Assembly (NCBI GenBank): GCA_003136335.1
Contig: PLEA01000048.1
Coordinates: 1 to 5,040, forward strand
Length of the DNA: 5,040 bases
Source: Acidobacteriaceae bacterium
GTDB lineage: Bacteria > Acidobacteriota > Terriglobia > Terriglobales > SbA1
Reading direction: 5' to 3'
Part shown: positions 1 through 5,040 of the stretch, in pieces
Position numbering within the stretch: the stretch's first letter is position 1
How the letters are laid out: every line of letters starts with the position of its first letter
Notes under the pieces: model-generated
What the model was told of the DNA's origin: nothing
What the model saw: the letters and a program-made list of their open reading frames with translations, nothing else
Database searches by the model: none
Position numbers and translations under genes: made by a program

Positions 1-198
1 CGGCTCGAATACTACGGTTCGGTTGGTCCAGTGAAGGGATTCGATGCAGTGTCACAACAACAGCGTCAGATTTTCCCCGCGATTGATTTGAATATCGCTC
101 CACAATGGGAGATCAATGTCGGCCTCGGCGTGGGCCTCACGGGCGGGACCGACCACCTGATTGCCAAGATGATTCTGGGGTATCGCTTTAATTTCTGA
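1..198 (+). CDS. C-terminal end of an outer-membrane beta-barrel protein (5' partial)
   Basis: The first reading frame is open from the left edge and ends at a TGA after 65 codons. The peptide alternates polar and hydrophobic residues with aromatic girdle-type residues (LEYYGSVGPV near the start, PAIDLNIAPQWEINVGLGVGLT in the middle, KMILGYRFNF at the end). It finishes on a terminal phenylalanine preceded by Y-R-F-N, the usual C-terminal signature by which BAM recognises outer-membrane barrels. Seen directly: the open frame, the strand-like pattern and the terminal Phe. Inferred: a porin or transporter-like barrel in the outer membrane. The cytochrome c gene starts 20 bases downstream on the same strand, so the two probably share a transcript. 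The start and most of the protein are outside the window, so the specific family and substrate cannot be named. Confidence 0.72.
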   Translation, partial: RLEYYGSVGPVKGFDAVSQQQRQIFPAIDLNIAPQWEINVGLGVGLTGGTDHLIAKMILGYRFNF

Positions 199-206
199 TA
201 AAGAAC

Positions 207-211
207 AGGAG
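207..211 (+). promoter_or_regulatory. Ribosome binding site deciding the GTG start of the cytochrome c gene
   Basis: AGGAG lies seven bases upstream of the GTG at 219. This is ideal spacing, and it supports GTG as the true start because the residues that follow at once form the membrane anchor. It lies in the 20-base gap after the barrel gene, which fits translation from a shared message. Confidence 0.75.
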
Positions 212-218
212 CGCACAA

Positions 219-767
219 GTGATAAAGGGTATCGTGATCGGTTTCATTCTGGCCATTGCGATTTCAGTGAGTTGTGTTTTCATCTATTTTTCTGCTGGCT
301 TGGCGCCAGTCGCAACGGCCGATCCCCCTATGCCGTTTGAGAAGAAGTTCGCGAATATGGCCTTGGACGCGCATATTGAGAAGCAACACATTCCTCGATC
401 TTCTGTGCCCGCGGACGAACCTAACTTTCTTGCCGGTGCAAGCTTATACAAACAGCACTGCGCCTCTTGCCACGGACTCCCAGCGCAGCCACCCGTTGAC
501 TATGCGACAACGATGTTTCCGAAGCCGCCACAATTGTTCCGTGGTAAGGGTGTGAGCGACGATCCGGCATCGGAGACCTACTGGAAGGCAGCAAACGGAA
601 TCCGTCTCTCGGGGATGCCCTCCTTCAAGACCAAGCTAACCGACACCCAGCTATGGCAGGTTAGCGAACTGCTCGCACACGCGAATGAAATTCCTGAATC
701 GGTGAAGCGGGTGCTTGTTCCGGATTCGCCAACGTCAGCGTCGACACCTGCACAGCCGTCGAACTAG
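219..767 (+). CDS. Membrane-anchored mono-haem c-type cytochrome
   Basis: This 182-residue protein carries electrons on one covalently bound haem c on the periplasmic side of the inner membrane. Residues 4-27 form a hydrophobic segment with few charges ahead of it, an uncleaved anchor or signal sequence. The haem-binding CxxCH is C81-A-S-C84-H85, and H85 is the proximal ligand. M133 in SGMPSF is the likely distal ligand, followed by the usual final helix (TDTQLWQVSELLAHA, 141-155). A MFPKPPQLF segment (99-107) and a YWKAANGIRLSGMP block (121-134) are typical of a soluble class I-type domain seen in many acidobacterial mono-haem cytochromes. The last 15 residues are a Pro/Ser/Thr/Ala tail. The start is GTG with a good ribosome binding site. 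The barrel gene ends 20 bases upstream, so the pair is probably an operon. The redox partner is not visible in the window. Confidence 0.93.
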   Translation: MIKGIVIGFILAIAISVSCVFIYFSAGLAPVATADPPMPFEKKFANMALDAHIEKQHIPRSSVPADEPNFLAGASLYKQHCASCHGLPAQPPVDYATTMFPKPPQLFRGKGVSDDPASETYWKAANGIRLSGMPSFKTKLTDTQLWQVSELLAHANEIPESVKRVLVPDSPTSASTPAQPSN

Positions 768-1014
768 GCTAGCCCTAGGAACAGCATGGAACGTAGAACT
801 TTTTGGCTCTGATGGGAACCACAGCCTTCGCTGAGTTGGCGCGGCATATGGGTTTCCAAACTGCTCCGGGCGACGACTAACGCGGAGACTTCGCGCACCG
901 CGTTCCCCACACCCAATTGGCAGTTTCGTTGGCTGCACGTCGCTGGATGCTGAAATGCCGCCGGGGTGCGCCGCTTCGTCTCGTGCTGCCATTCTCGGAT
1001 AGTCGGAGACAGAA

Positions 1015-1111
1015 AGCCGAGTCCCAGCGGTCTGTGTCAAGGCCGGACAACGTCCGCCGCGGAGCGGTCGCAGAGCCTTGACAGAGCCTTGACACAGACG
1101 GCGCCTCGGCT
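1015..1111. repeat. Large imperfect palindrome able to fold as a branched hairpin
   Basis: The core is a perfect 14-base inverted repeat: GTCTGTGTCAAGGC at 1030-1043 against GCCTTGACACAGAC at 1086-1099. Outside it, GCG (1027-1029) can pair with CGC (1102-1104), and AGCCGAG (1015-1021) with CTCGGCT (1105-1111), with a five-base bulge on the left arm and a two-base bulge on the right. Inside the 42-base loop sit two small hairpins side by side: CGGAC-AAC-GTCCG (1044-1056) and CCGC-GGA-GCGG (1057-1067). The total of about 24 paired outer positions in 97 bases is far beyond chance. What it is remains open: a REP/MITE-like repeat, a structured RNA, or a bidirectional terminator without T-tracts. 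No transposase or target-site duplication is evident. Confidence 0.7.
1072..1093 (+). repeat. 11-base tandem duplication inside the palindrome
   Basis: AGAGCCTTGAC occurs twice back to back (1072-1082 and 1083-1093). Both copies contain GCCTTGAC, which is complementary to GTCAAGGC in the left arm of the palindrome. The left arm can therefore pair with the near copy (8 bp) or with the far copy and its extension (14 bp). It looks like a local duplication of the right arm's end. Confidence 0.85.
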
Positions 1112-1116
1112 ACACT
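1089..1116 (+). promoter_or_regulatory. Sigma70-like promoter candidate with no gene downstream
   Basis: TTGACA at 1089-1094 is a perfect -35 match, and TACACT at 1111-1116 follows after 16 bases as a four-of-six -10 match. A second TTGACA starts at 1078, made by the tandem duplication. No rightward gene follows until 2269; the nearest ATG (1168) reads only eight codons. It may drive a noncoding transcript antisense to the HEAT pseudogene, be a relic, or be coincidence with the palindrome. Confidence 0.35.
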
Positions 1117-1224
1117 TGCGCCAAAACTTAGCCCACTTGCTCTTGTAGGTGGTCACGTTGCCTTGCCATGAAGAACCGCAGGACAAGGCCCTAACCCGCG
1201 CCGGAGGATAGGATCGACGCCCTG

Positions 1225-2166
1225 TCATTCGTAGGTTGTGATCGGTGGCCTGACGAATTGTGCGGTGTCTTTGTTCTTTTCCCACCACTCTTGCCATTGT
1301 TTCTTCTGGCCTTCGATTGGGTCAGCAAAATGAGGAGGGTATTCGATCATTGTCGCGAGAGTGGAAACGATAAAATTGTCTTTTCCTCGTTCGTATTCCG
1401 CCAAATCCTTGGGTGTTATCCTGGTTCGAAACTCGCCAAGAAAGGTGGGGCTGTCGAAAGCATTCACCAGGATCGCCACGGCCTCCTTCCCGCCAACCAA
1501 TTGAAGCGCCCCAATCCACTGCGACTGACCATTGTCCAGCTTCTGGGCAATCGCTTTTAGGGCTTGCTCGTCTCCGAGTTTCACCAATCCGAGCATAGCG
1601 CGGTCGTGAATGGTTTCTAGCGTGAAAGATGGTTAACCAACGTCTTCCAGGATTCTTAAGATATCAACGACATGCGGCCCTCCTGTATTAGCCAAATCGT
1701 ATATCGCGTTGGGGAAGCCCCACTCAACTTTACGTGCAAGACATTTTAGATATGGATCCTGGAAGTCACCGGAAATCGATAGTGTGACGGCTTTCCCTTT
1801 GCTTCGTTCCCACCACGCCAACCATTTCTCGGAGGAAAGCGCGAAGGCCCCGGCCCCGTTCCGTGCGATTGGGCCAATTCCGAGACGTTTCCCTATGAGT
1901 TCTGTTATGTCAGAACGCAAATCGTAGCTGTAATCGCCGAAGTCCCTATAAAGAGAGTCGTCATGCAGGTGCGTGGAGAGATACGTCATCAGAACTGAAA
2001 CGGCTTGATCGTTGCCAACACGAACGAGCTTGCGGACTGCAGCGGAAGGGTATTTGGTCTCATTGAGTTCCCGTTCGAGATTCCCGAACTCATCCCGACC
2101 TCGCCAAAACCCTCCGCTACGAATAAGCCGGGGCCTGCCTCCCGCTCCGGATTGCAGCTCCAACAC
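1225..2166 (-). pseudogene. HEAT-repeat-like protein gene interrupted by one in-frame stop
   Basis: Two leftward reading pieces lie in the same frame. The upstream piece (2166 to 1633) gives 177 residues from a GTG and ends at TAA (1633-1635). Reading on through that codon gives P-S-F-T-L-E-T-I-H-D-R-A and then 123 more residues to a TGA at 1225-1227, with no further stop. The sequence across the stop reads as continuous paired helices (NAIYDLANTGGPHVVDILRIL before it, TLETIHDRAMLGLVKLGDEQALKAIAQKL after it), the pattern of HEAT/armadillo-type scaffolds. Similar tryptophan motifs end both halves: WLAWWERSK (about 115-123) and WQEWWEKNK (about 291-299). The first 35 or so residues are Gly/Arg-rich and do not look like HEAT or a signal peptide, and the GTG has no well-spaced ribosome binding site. 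The 5' end therefore also seems lost or overrun by the promoter region of the neighbouring divergent gene. GC content looks lower than in the flanking genes. If the TAA is a sequencing error, this is one intact ORF of about 313 codons. The partner or function is unknown. Confidence 0.7.
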
Positions 2167-2198
2167 GCGTCCTTGCTGGCCTTCCCCTGCTTCTTTGC

Positions 2199-2207
2199 TG
2201 CTATATT
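2199..2207 (+). promoter_or_regulatory. Extended -10 promoter candidate for the secreted-protein gene
   Basis: TGCTATATT is an extended -10 (TG, one base, TATATT) 61 bases before the ATG at 2269. No good -35 lies 17 bases upstream, which extended -10 promoters can do without. It overlaps the region upstream of the divergent HEAT pseudogene. This is a sequence match only. Confidence 0.35.
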
Positions 2208-2253
2208 CGCTTCTCCGGTTTTCCGGGCCAGATTTCGTGATGGAAACCGGCGC

Positions 2254-2260
2254 GGGAGGG
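2254..2260 (+). promoter_or_regulatory. Ribosome binding site selecting the ATG at 2269
   Basis: GGGAGGG lies eight bases upstream of ATG 2269. The frame is open further upstream to 2005, but only from this ATG does the protein begin with a clean signal peptide, so the ribosome binding site fixes the start here. Confidence 0.75.
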
Positions 2261-2268
2261 ATGAGGCG

Positions 2269-3384
2269 ATGCTCGTTCGCGGATTTGCAATTTACGGACT
2301 AAACCTGGCTTTGCTGGCTAGCTTGGGTGTGACCCTCGGGGCGCAAACCGCCCCAGCGCCGACCGCCTACACCGTCACGGAAACCAACTCCATGGCCGGT
2401 CCGGTAACCGACAAGAAGATTTACCGGTCGGGGTCGAACGTCGTCGTCGACGAGCGCACCCCCGCTCCCGTCGCGGGCGGTTTCACGAACGAACACACCT
2501 TCTACGACCTCCAGAAAATGCAGAAGTACACCTGGGATCCCGTCAACAAGGCCACCGCCTGCGTCAAGGCCGCCTTCACCGGCGACTGGGGCGATCCCTT
2601 TACGGGCGCCGGCGCATTGGCCAGTAAGGGCGTCAAGCAGGTGGGCACGGAAACCCTCCACGGATTTACCACCAAGGTCTATCAAACCGACCCCACTCCC
2701 AACGGCAACATGAAGGTATGGGTCGATACCAAGATTCACATGATTGTGAAGGGCGTGTTCACCCCACCCGGCGCCCCGCCCATGACCATGACCGAGGTGA
2801 CGTCTGTCAGCCTGACCCCGCCGCCGGATTCTGAATTCGCCATCCCGGCAAATTGTCACACTATGGCCGAGCTGGCCGCCACTCCCGTGCGCACGCCTGG
2901 CGAGTCGGAGGAGATAGCCGCGTTGACTGGAGACAATGGCGACAATTATGTGAACGGGATCTATGGCGAAGGCGGGGCCACAAGAAACTCCTGCAGCATG
3001 GTCGTCCGGGTGGTTCGCGCGGGCACCATGGCGCCCATCACCAGCGGGTTCCAGGTCGCGGTCGACCTCGACGTGCTCACCGAGCCCTCGCCCAGCTACG
3101 AAATCGGCTTGAGCTACAACGGCCACACCACCTTCAAGGGCGGAGGCCTGCACGAGATCACTTCCCCCGGCCACAACGGCGTCTTCCGTGTCACAAACAT
3201 TCCCAAGAAGTTTCGCATCGATGCCGTCTTCGGGGAGGCCGGGGAGGCCACCGCGGATATTTACCGCGAATGCTTCGCGCCGGAGACGGTACTGCTCTTC
3301 GTGGTGAAAAACCCGGACAAAATCTCCGACGGCGGCGACTGGCTCTGGGTTAAGGCGGGCAAGTACGCGGCAGTCGCGCACTGA
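2269..3384 (+). CDS. Secreted protein with LolA-like N-terminal half, function unknown
   Basis: The product has 371 residues. Residues 1-25 form a Sec signal peptide: M-L-V-R, a hydrophobic core through about 23, and likely cleavage after L-G-A25 before QTAPAP. Residues 33-196 show the layout of LolA/outer-membrane-lipoprotein-like families common in acidobacteria. It opens with a strand (AYTVTETNSM), then KIYRSGSNVVVDE, a TFYDLQKMQKYTWDP hairpin, VGTETLHGFTTKVYQT, the diagnostic KVWVDTKIHMIVKG strand (149-161), and the closing DSEFAIPANC (187-196). Residues 200-371 are beta-rich and unrecognised, with SCSMVVRVVRAG and HNGVFRVTNIPKKFRIDAVF as the clearest strands. The four cysteines (98, 196, 242, 335) could form disulfides in the periplasm. 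No catalytic motif is evident, and a ligand- or lipid-binding envelope role is only inferred. The gene diverges from the HEAT pseudogene and converges on the glucuronidase gene. The longer upstream ORF start is rejected. Confidence 0.82.
   Translation: MLVRGFAIYGLNLALLASLGVTLGAQTAPAPTAYTVTETNSMAGPVTDKKIYRSGSNVVVDERTPAPVAGGFTNEHTFYDLQKMQKYTWDPVNKATACVKAAFTGDWGDPFTGAGALASKGVKQVGTETLHGFTTKVYQTDPTPNGNMKVWVDTKIHMIVKGVFTPPGAPPMTMTEVTSVSLTPPPDSEFAIPANCHTMAELAATPVRTPGESEEIAALTGDNGDNYVNGIYGEGGATRNSCSMVVRVVRAGTMAPITSGFQVAVDLDVLTEPSPSYEIGLSYNGHTTFKGGGLHEITSPGHNGVFRVTNIPKKFRIDAVFGEAGEATADIYRECFAPETVLLFVVKNPDKISDGGDWLWVKAGKYAAVAH
3232..3249 (+). repeat. 9-base tandem duplication encoding GEA-GEA
   Basis: GGGGAGGCC occurs twice in tandem (3232-3240, 3241-3249) and encodes Gly-Glu-Ala twice at residues 322-327 of the secreted protein. 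A third copy lies just past the stop codon at 3390-3398. The in-frame duplication leaves the protein intact and probably reflects slippage in GC-rich DNA. Confidence 0.8.
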
Positions 3385-3505
3385 TCCCCGGGGAGGCCGA
3401 AAACCGGGTAGGGGGAGAGCAGCCGGTTATTCGCCCGCGACTCGGAAACCTGGAGGCTTCGCGCACTACGGTGCTCGATGGGTGTGTTGGCGATGAGCAT
3501 TGTCA

Positions 3506-3566
3506 GGCAAGAATTTTTCTGCTACCCCCGTGGCCTTGGGGGGGTAAGACCTAGGAAAGTATTGCC
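3506..3566. repeat. Intergenic C/G-tract hairpin element between convergent genes
   Basis: The core is TACCCCC (3523-3529) pairing with GGGGGTA (3540-3546) across a ten-base loop. Further out, TTTC (3516-3519) can pair with GAAA (3555-3558), and GGCAA (3506-3510) with TTGCC (3562-3566), giving an interrupted stem over 61 bases. It lies between the stop codons of two converging genes (3384 and 3640). No T-run follows the stem on either strand, so it is not a textbook intrinsic terminator. It resembles the C-tract intergenic elements I recall from acidobacterial genomes, but I could not check this. Confidence 0.5.
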
Positions 3567-3639
3567 CGCCTTAAGCTCTATCGAAGATTCCCAGGAGGAA
3601 CTACTTTGGTTCGCGGCTCTCGACAGAAGCTCACACCCA

Positions 3640-5040
3640 TCACTCGGGCCGAGGGCGGATCTCTATATAGTCGAGCGGCGCGCGTTCGCCTTCCTCCGGA
3701 AATCCCACGATGCGAATCTGATCTCCGGGGCGAAGCGCCAATCCAGGAATCCAGCGCCGCGTGGATGAATCGCCGTTGGGGCGTCGCGCCGGCAAGTTGT
3801 CATCGGCGAGCCATTGATCAACCTTCTGATCGCCCACAAAGACCTGGAATTTCGACACCCCATTGTCCTGATCGAAGTACTGTACGTCGAGCTCGTACCA
3901 TCCTGCGGGGCGGTCGAACCGCACTGCGGCCGTGCAGCTGAGCGCCGGCGCCCGGCATTCCACTGCCTTGCCTCCCGAAGCGTTCTCGGGCGGTGTGATC
4001 TCGATCGGCACGTATCCCTGCAGTTGCATGGCTTCGGCCTCGATGCGATCGGGGTGGTGCCCCACCCGCCCCTTCGCGTCGGCAATGCCGGAGGCGCGGA
4101 AGAACCAAGCGCAGACGGCATCGCGCCACACGATGGCGTGTCCCGCTTGATATTGAAACCGCGCCAGGATCGCCGCGTAGCGCTCCTCATCGACGCGCCC
4201 GCGCAGAGCTTCCCATCGCTTCACGAATTCCCGCGCCCGTTCCGCACCTTCATAGTGCCAATCGTAGATCGACTGGATGACGGTTTTTCCCGAGTGCAGC
4301 CGGTAGGTGTACGGAACATGATGGAAAAACAAGAGCAGATTGTCCGGAGTGGTTTTCAAAGACTCGTAGATTTTCGCCACGGCAGGAGGATATTGGCCCG
4401 CATAGCCGGTGCCGGTTGCGGCCGTGCGATCCATGCCGATGCCCTCATGGTCCGCGTCATGCCACTGCCCCCAACCGTTTCGCTCCGAGGATTCCACTCC
4501 AGGTCCATAGTGGCCGCCCAGAATGTTGGTCAGCGTTTGCAAGCCGAGCGGCCCGGTGTAGCTTTCGTACGCCGGCCATGATGCAAGCTGCAGGTCGTCG
4601 ATGGTGCGCACCACCAGCGGATCGCTGCCAAAGCTGAGCCGCGTCCATTCCTCGACAACGGCCCGCGCACTGAGGTTCGGATCCCATGCCAGCCGCCCGA
4701 AGCCATAGAGATTTGCCAGGGCGAGCGGGTTCCCGAGCCAGTTTGCGTCCATGCCAACACCGGAGACCCCTACGAATCCGCCGAGGGAGCGGTGAAACGT
4801 TTTTCCCGTCACCAGATCCTTCACCGCAGTGTCGGAGCCGTTCGCCCGCATATCGAAGTCGAGCACTTCTTTCCACAAGGGCGCAAGAAAACAGAGATGC
4901 CGCTGCTGGCCGGTGTACTCCTGCGTAATCTCCAGCTCAATGGCTTGGTTGGTCTTCTTCAATCCGGCGAACAGCGGCGACGCCGGTTCGCGAACTTGAA
5001 AGTCAATCGGCCCATACTTGATCTGGATGACGACGTTGTC
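3640..5040 (-). CDS. aguA: GH67 alpha-glucuronidase with extra C-terminal module (5' partial)
   Basis: The enzyme removes 4-O-methyl-D-glucuronic acid (or glucuronic acid) from the non-reducing end of xylooligosaccharides during glucuronoxylan breakdown. The frame is open from the right edge (first residues DNVVIQIKYGPIDFQ) to a TGA at 3640-3642, giving 466 residues. Family hallmarks are KYGPIDF with D13, and TQEYTGQ with E41. Their 28-residue spacing equals that of the paired catalytic carboxylates of characterised GH67 enzymes (Asp364 and Glu392 in the Geobacillus enzyme). The catalytic acid would lie upstream, outside the window. Next come LWKEVLDFD, the NLYGFGRLAWDP block, HYGPG, DHEGIGMDRT and LLLFFHHVPYTYRL. 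GH67 proteins normally end near SGIADAKGR (about residue 325). Here about 140 more residues follow (HPDRIEAEAMQLQGY to LDYIEIRP), resembling a carbohydrate-binding beta-sandwich. The TTG at 4962 (Leu27) is an internal codon, not the start. No other xylan gene is visible here. Confidence 0.95.
   Translation of the reverse strand, partial: DNVVIQIKYGPIDFQVREPASPLFAGLKKTNQAIELEITQEYTGQQRHLCFLAPLWKEVLDFDMRANGSDTAVKDLVTGKTFHRSLGGFVGVSGVGMDANWLGNPLALANLYGFGRLAWDPNLSARAVVEEWTRLSFGSDPLVVRTIDDLQLASWPAYESYTGPLGLQTLTNILGGHYGPGVESSERNGWGQWHDADHEGIGMDRTAATGTGYAGQYPPAVAKIYESLKTTPDNLLLFFHHVPYTYRLHSGKTVIQSIYDWHYEGAERAREFVKRWEALRGRVDEERYAAILARFQYQAGHAIVWRDAVCAWFFRASGIADAKGRVGHHPDRIEAEAMQLQGYVPIEITPPENASGGKAVECRAPALSCTAAVRFDRPAGWYELDVQYFDQDNGVSKFQVFVGDQKVDQWLADDNLPARRPNGDSSTRRWIPGLALRPGDQIRIVGFPEEGERAPLDYIEIRPRPE

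Larger units (their letters stand above)
768..1224. other. Gene-free convergent intergenic region
   Basis: No reading frame here has both a credible start and protein-like composition; the open frames on either strand are short, Arg/Ser-rich and overlap one another. The region lies between the cytochrome gene (ending rightward) and the HEAT pseudogene (ending leftward). Just after the cytochrome stop is a small palindrome (CTAGG at 764-768, loop of five, CCTAG at 774-778) without a following T-tract, so it is at best a weak terminator. The main content is the palindromic element at 1015-1111 described separately. A six-base inverted pair (GCCTTG at 1160-1165, CAAGGC at 1184-1189) is weak and may be chance. 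Confidence 0.7.

Noticed and set aside
735..1148. Several short open frames on both strands of the first intergenic region
   Set aside because: They overlap each other and the palindrome, are Arg/Ser/Pro-rich, lack ribosome binding sites, and resemble no known transposase or other family.
1421..1436. tRNA T-arm-like string GGTTCGAAACTC
   Set aside because: There is no matching acceptor, D or anticodon arm around it, and it lies inside the HEAT-like coding sequence.
2005..2268. Upstream extension of the secreted-protein frame, giving a 459-residue protein
   Set aside because: The added residues are Pro/Ser/Arg-rich and overlap the coding strand of the HEAT pseudogene. The strong ribosome binding site and signal peptide place the start at 2269.
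2299..3381. 360-codon open frame antisense to the secreted-protein gene
   Set aside because: Its translation is Gly/Val/His/Asp-rich with no recognisable domain. It mirrors the GC-rich codon pattern of the real gene opposite, which has a signal peptide and ribosome binding site.
3402..3428. AACCGG / CCGGTT hairpin just after the secreted-protein gene as its terminator
   Set aside because: The stem is only six bases with a 15-base loop and no T-run follows, so it is indistinguishable from chance.
3590..3941. Possible small rightward gene after AGGAGGAACTAC with a TTG start near 3606
   Set aside because: The ribosome-binding-site-like string is good, but the reading frame runs almost wholly antisense to the glucuronidase C-terminal module and its translation is Arg/Pro/Ser-rich with no protein-like pattern.
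3814..4581. 255-codon open frame antisense to the glucuronidase gene
   Set aside because: The opposite strand is an unmistakable GH67 enzyme with its catalytic residues; this frame is a shadow.
4962..4962. Start of the glucuronidase gene at this position
   Set aside because: The codon is TTG in the middle of the conserved FAGLKKTNQ stretch. The frame and the GH67 homology continue unbroken to the window edge, including catalytic Asp in KYGPIDF.

Overview
The window looks like a chromosomal segment of a moderately GC-rich Gram-negative bacterium, most likely an Acidobacteriota (Terriglobia-type) soil organism. This rests on the style of the protein families: a membrane-anchored mono-haem cytochrome c with a PPPQLF-like segment behind an outer-membrane barrel gene, an orphan LolA-like secreted protein, and a GH67 alpha-glucuronidase with an extra C-terminal module. 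The taxonomic call is inference from family resemblance; no marker gene is present.

Layout. Bases 1-198 (+) are the 3' end of an outer-membrane beta-barrel gene. It is followed after 20 bases by a GTG-started membrane-anchored cytochrome c (219-767, +), and the two look co-transcribed. Bases 768-1224 contain no gene but hold a strongly palindromic element (about 1015-1111) with an 11-base tandem repeat and a promoter-like TTGACA/TACACT pair. Bases 1225-2166 (-) encode a HEAT-repeat-like protein that is interrupted by one in-frame TAA and lacks a convincing N-terminus; it is best read as a pseudogene. Bases 2269-3384 (+) encode a secreted protein with an N-terminal LolA/outer-membrane-lipoprotein-like half and an unrecognised beta-rich C-terminal half. 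Bases 3385-3639 are a convergent intergenic space with a second, C/G-tract palindrome. Bases 3640-5040 (-) are the C-terminal two thirds of a GH67 alpha-glucuronidase; the gene runs off the right edge.

The genes do not form one pathway. The first two are probably respiratory or envelope functions, the middle pair are unrelated or decayed, and the right end belongs to xylan or glucuronoxylan breakdown. Both gene-free stretches lie between converging genes and both carry large imperfect hairpins, as intergenic REP-like or RNA elements often do. I see no CRISPR array, defence island, integrase, transposase or RNA gene. The items most worth a second look are the 97-base structured element, the nonsense-interrupted HEAT gene, and the extra C-terminal module of the glucuronidase.
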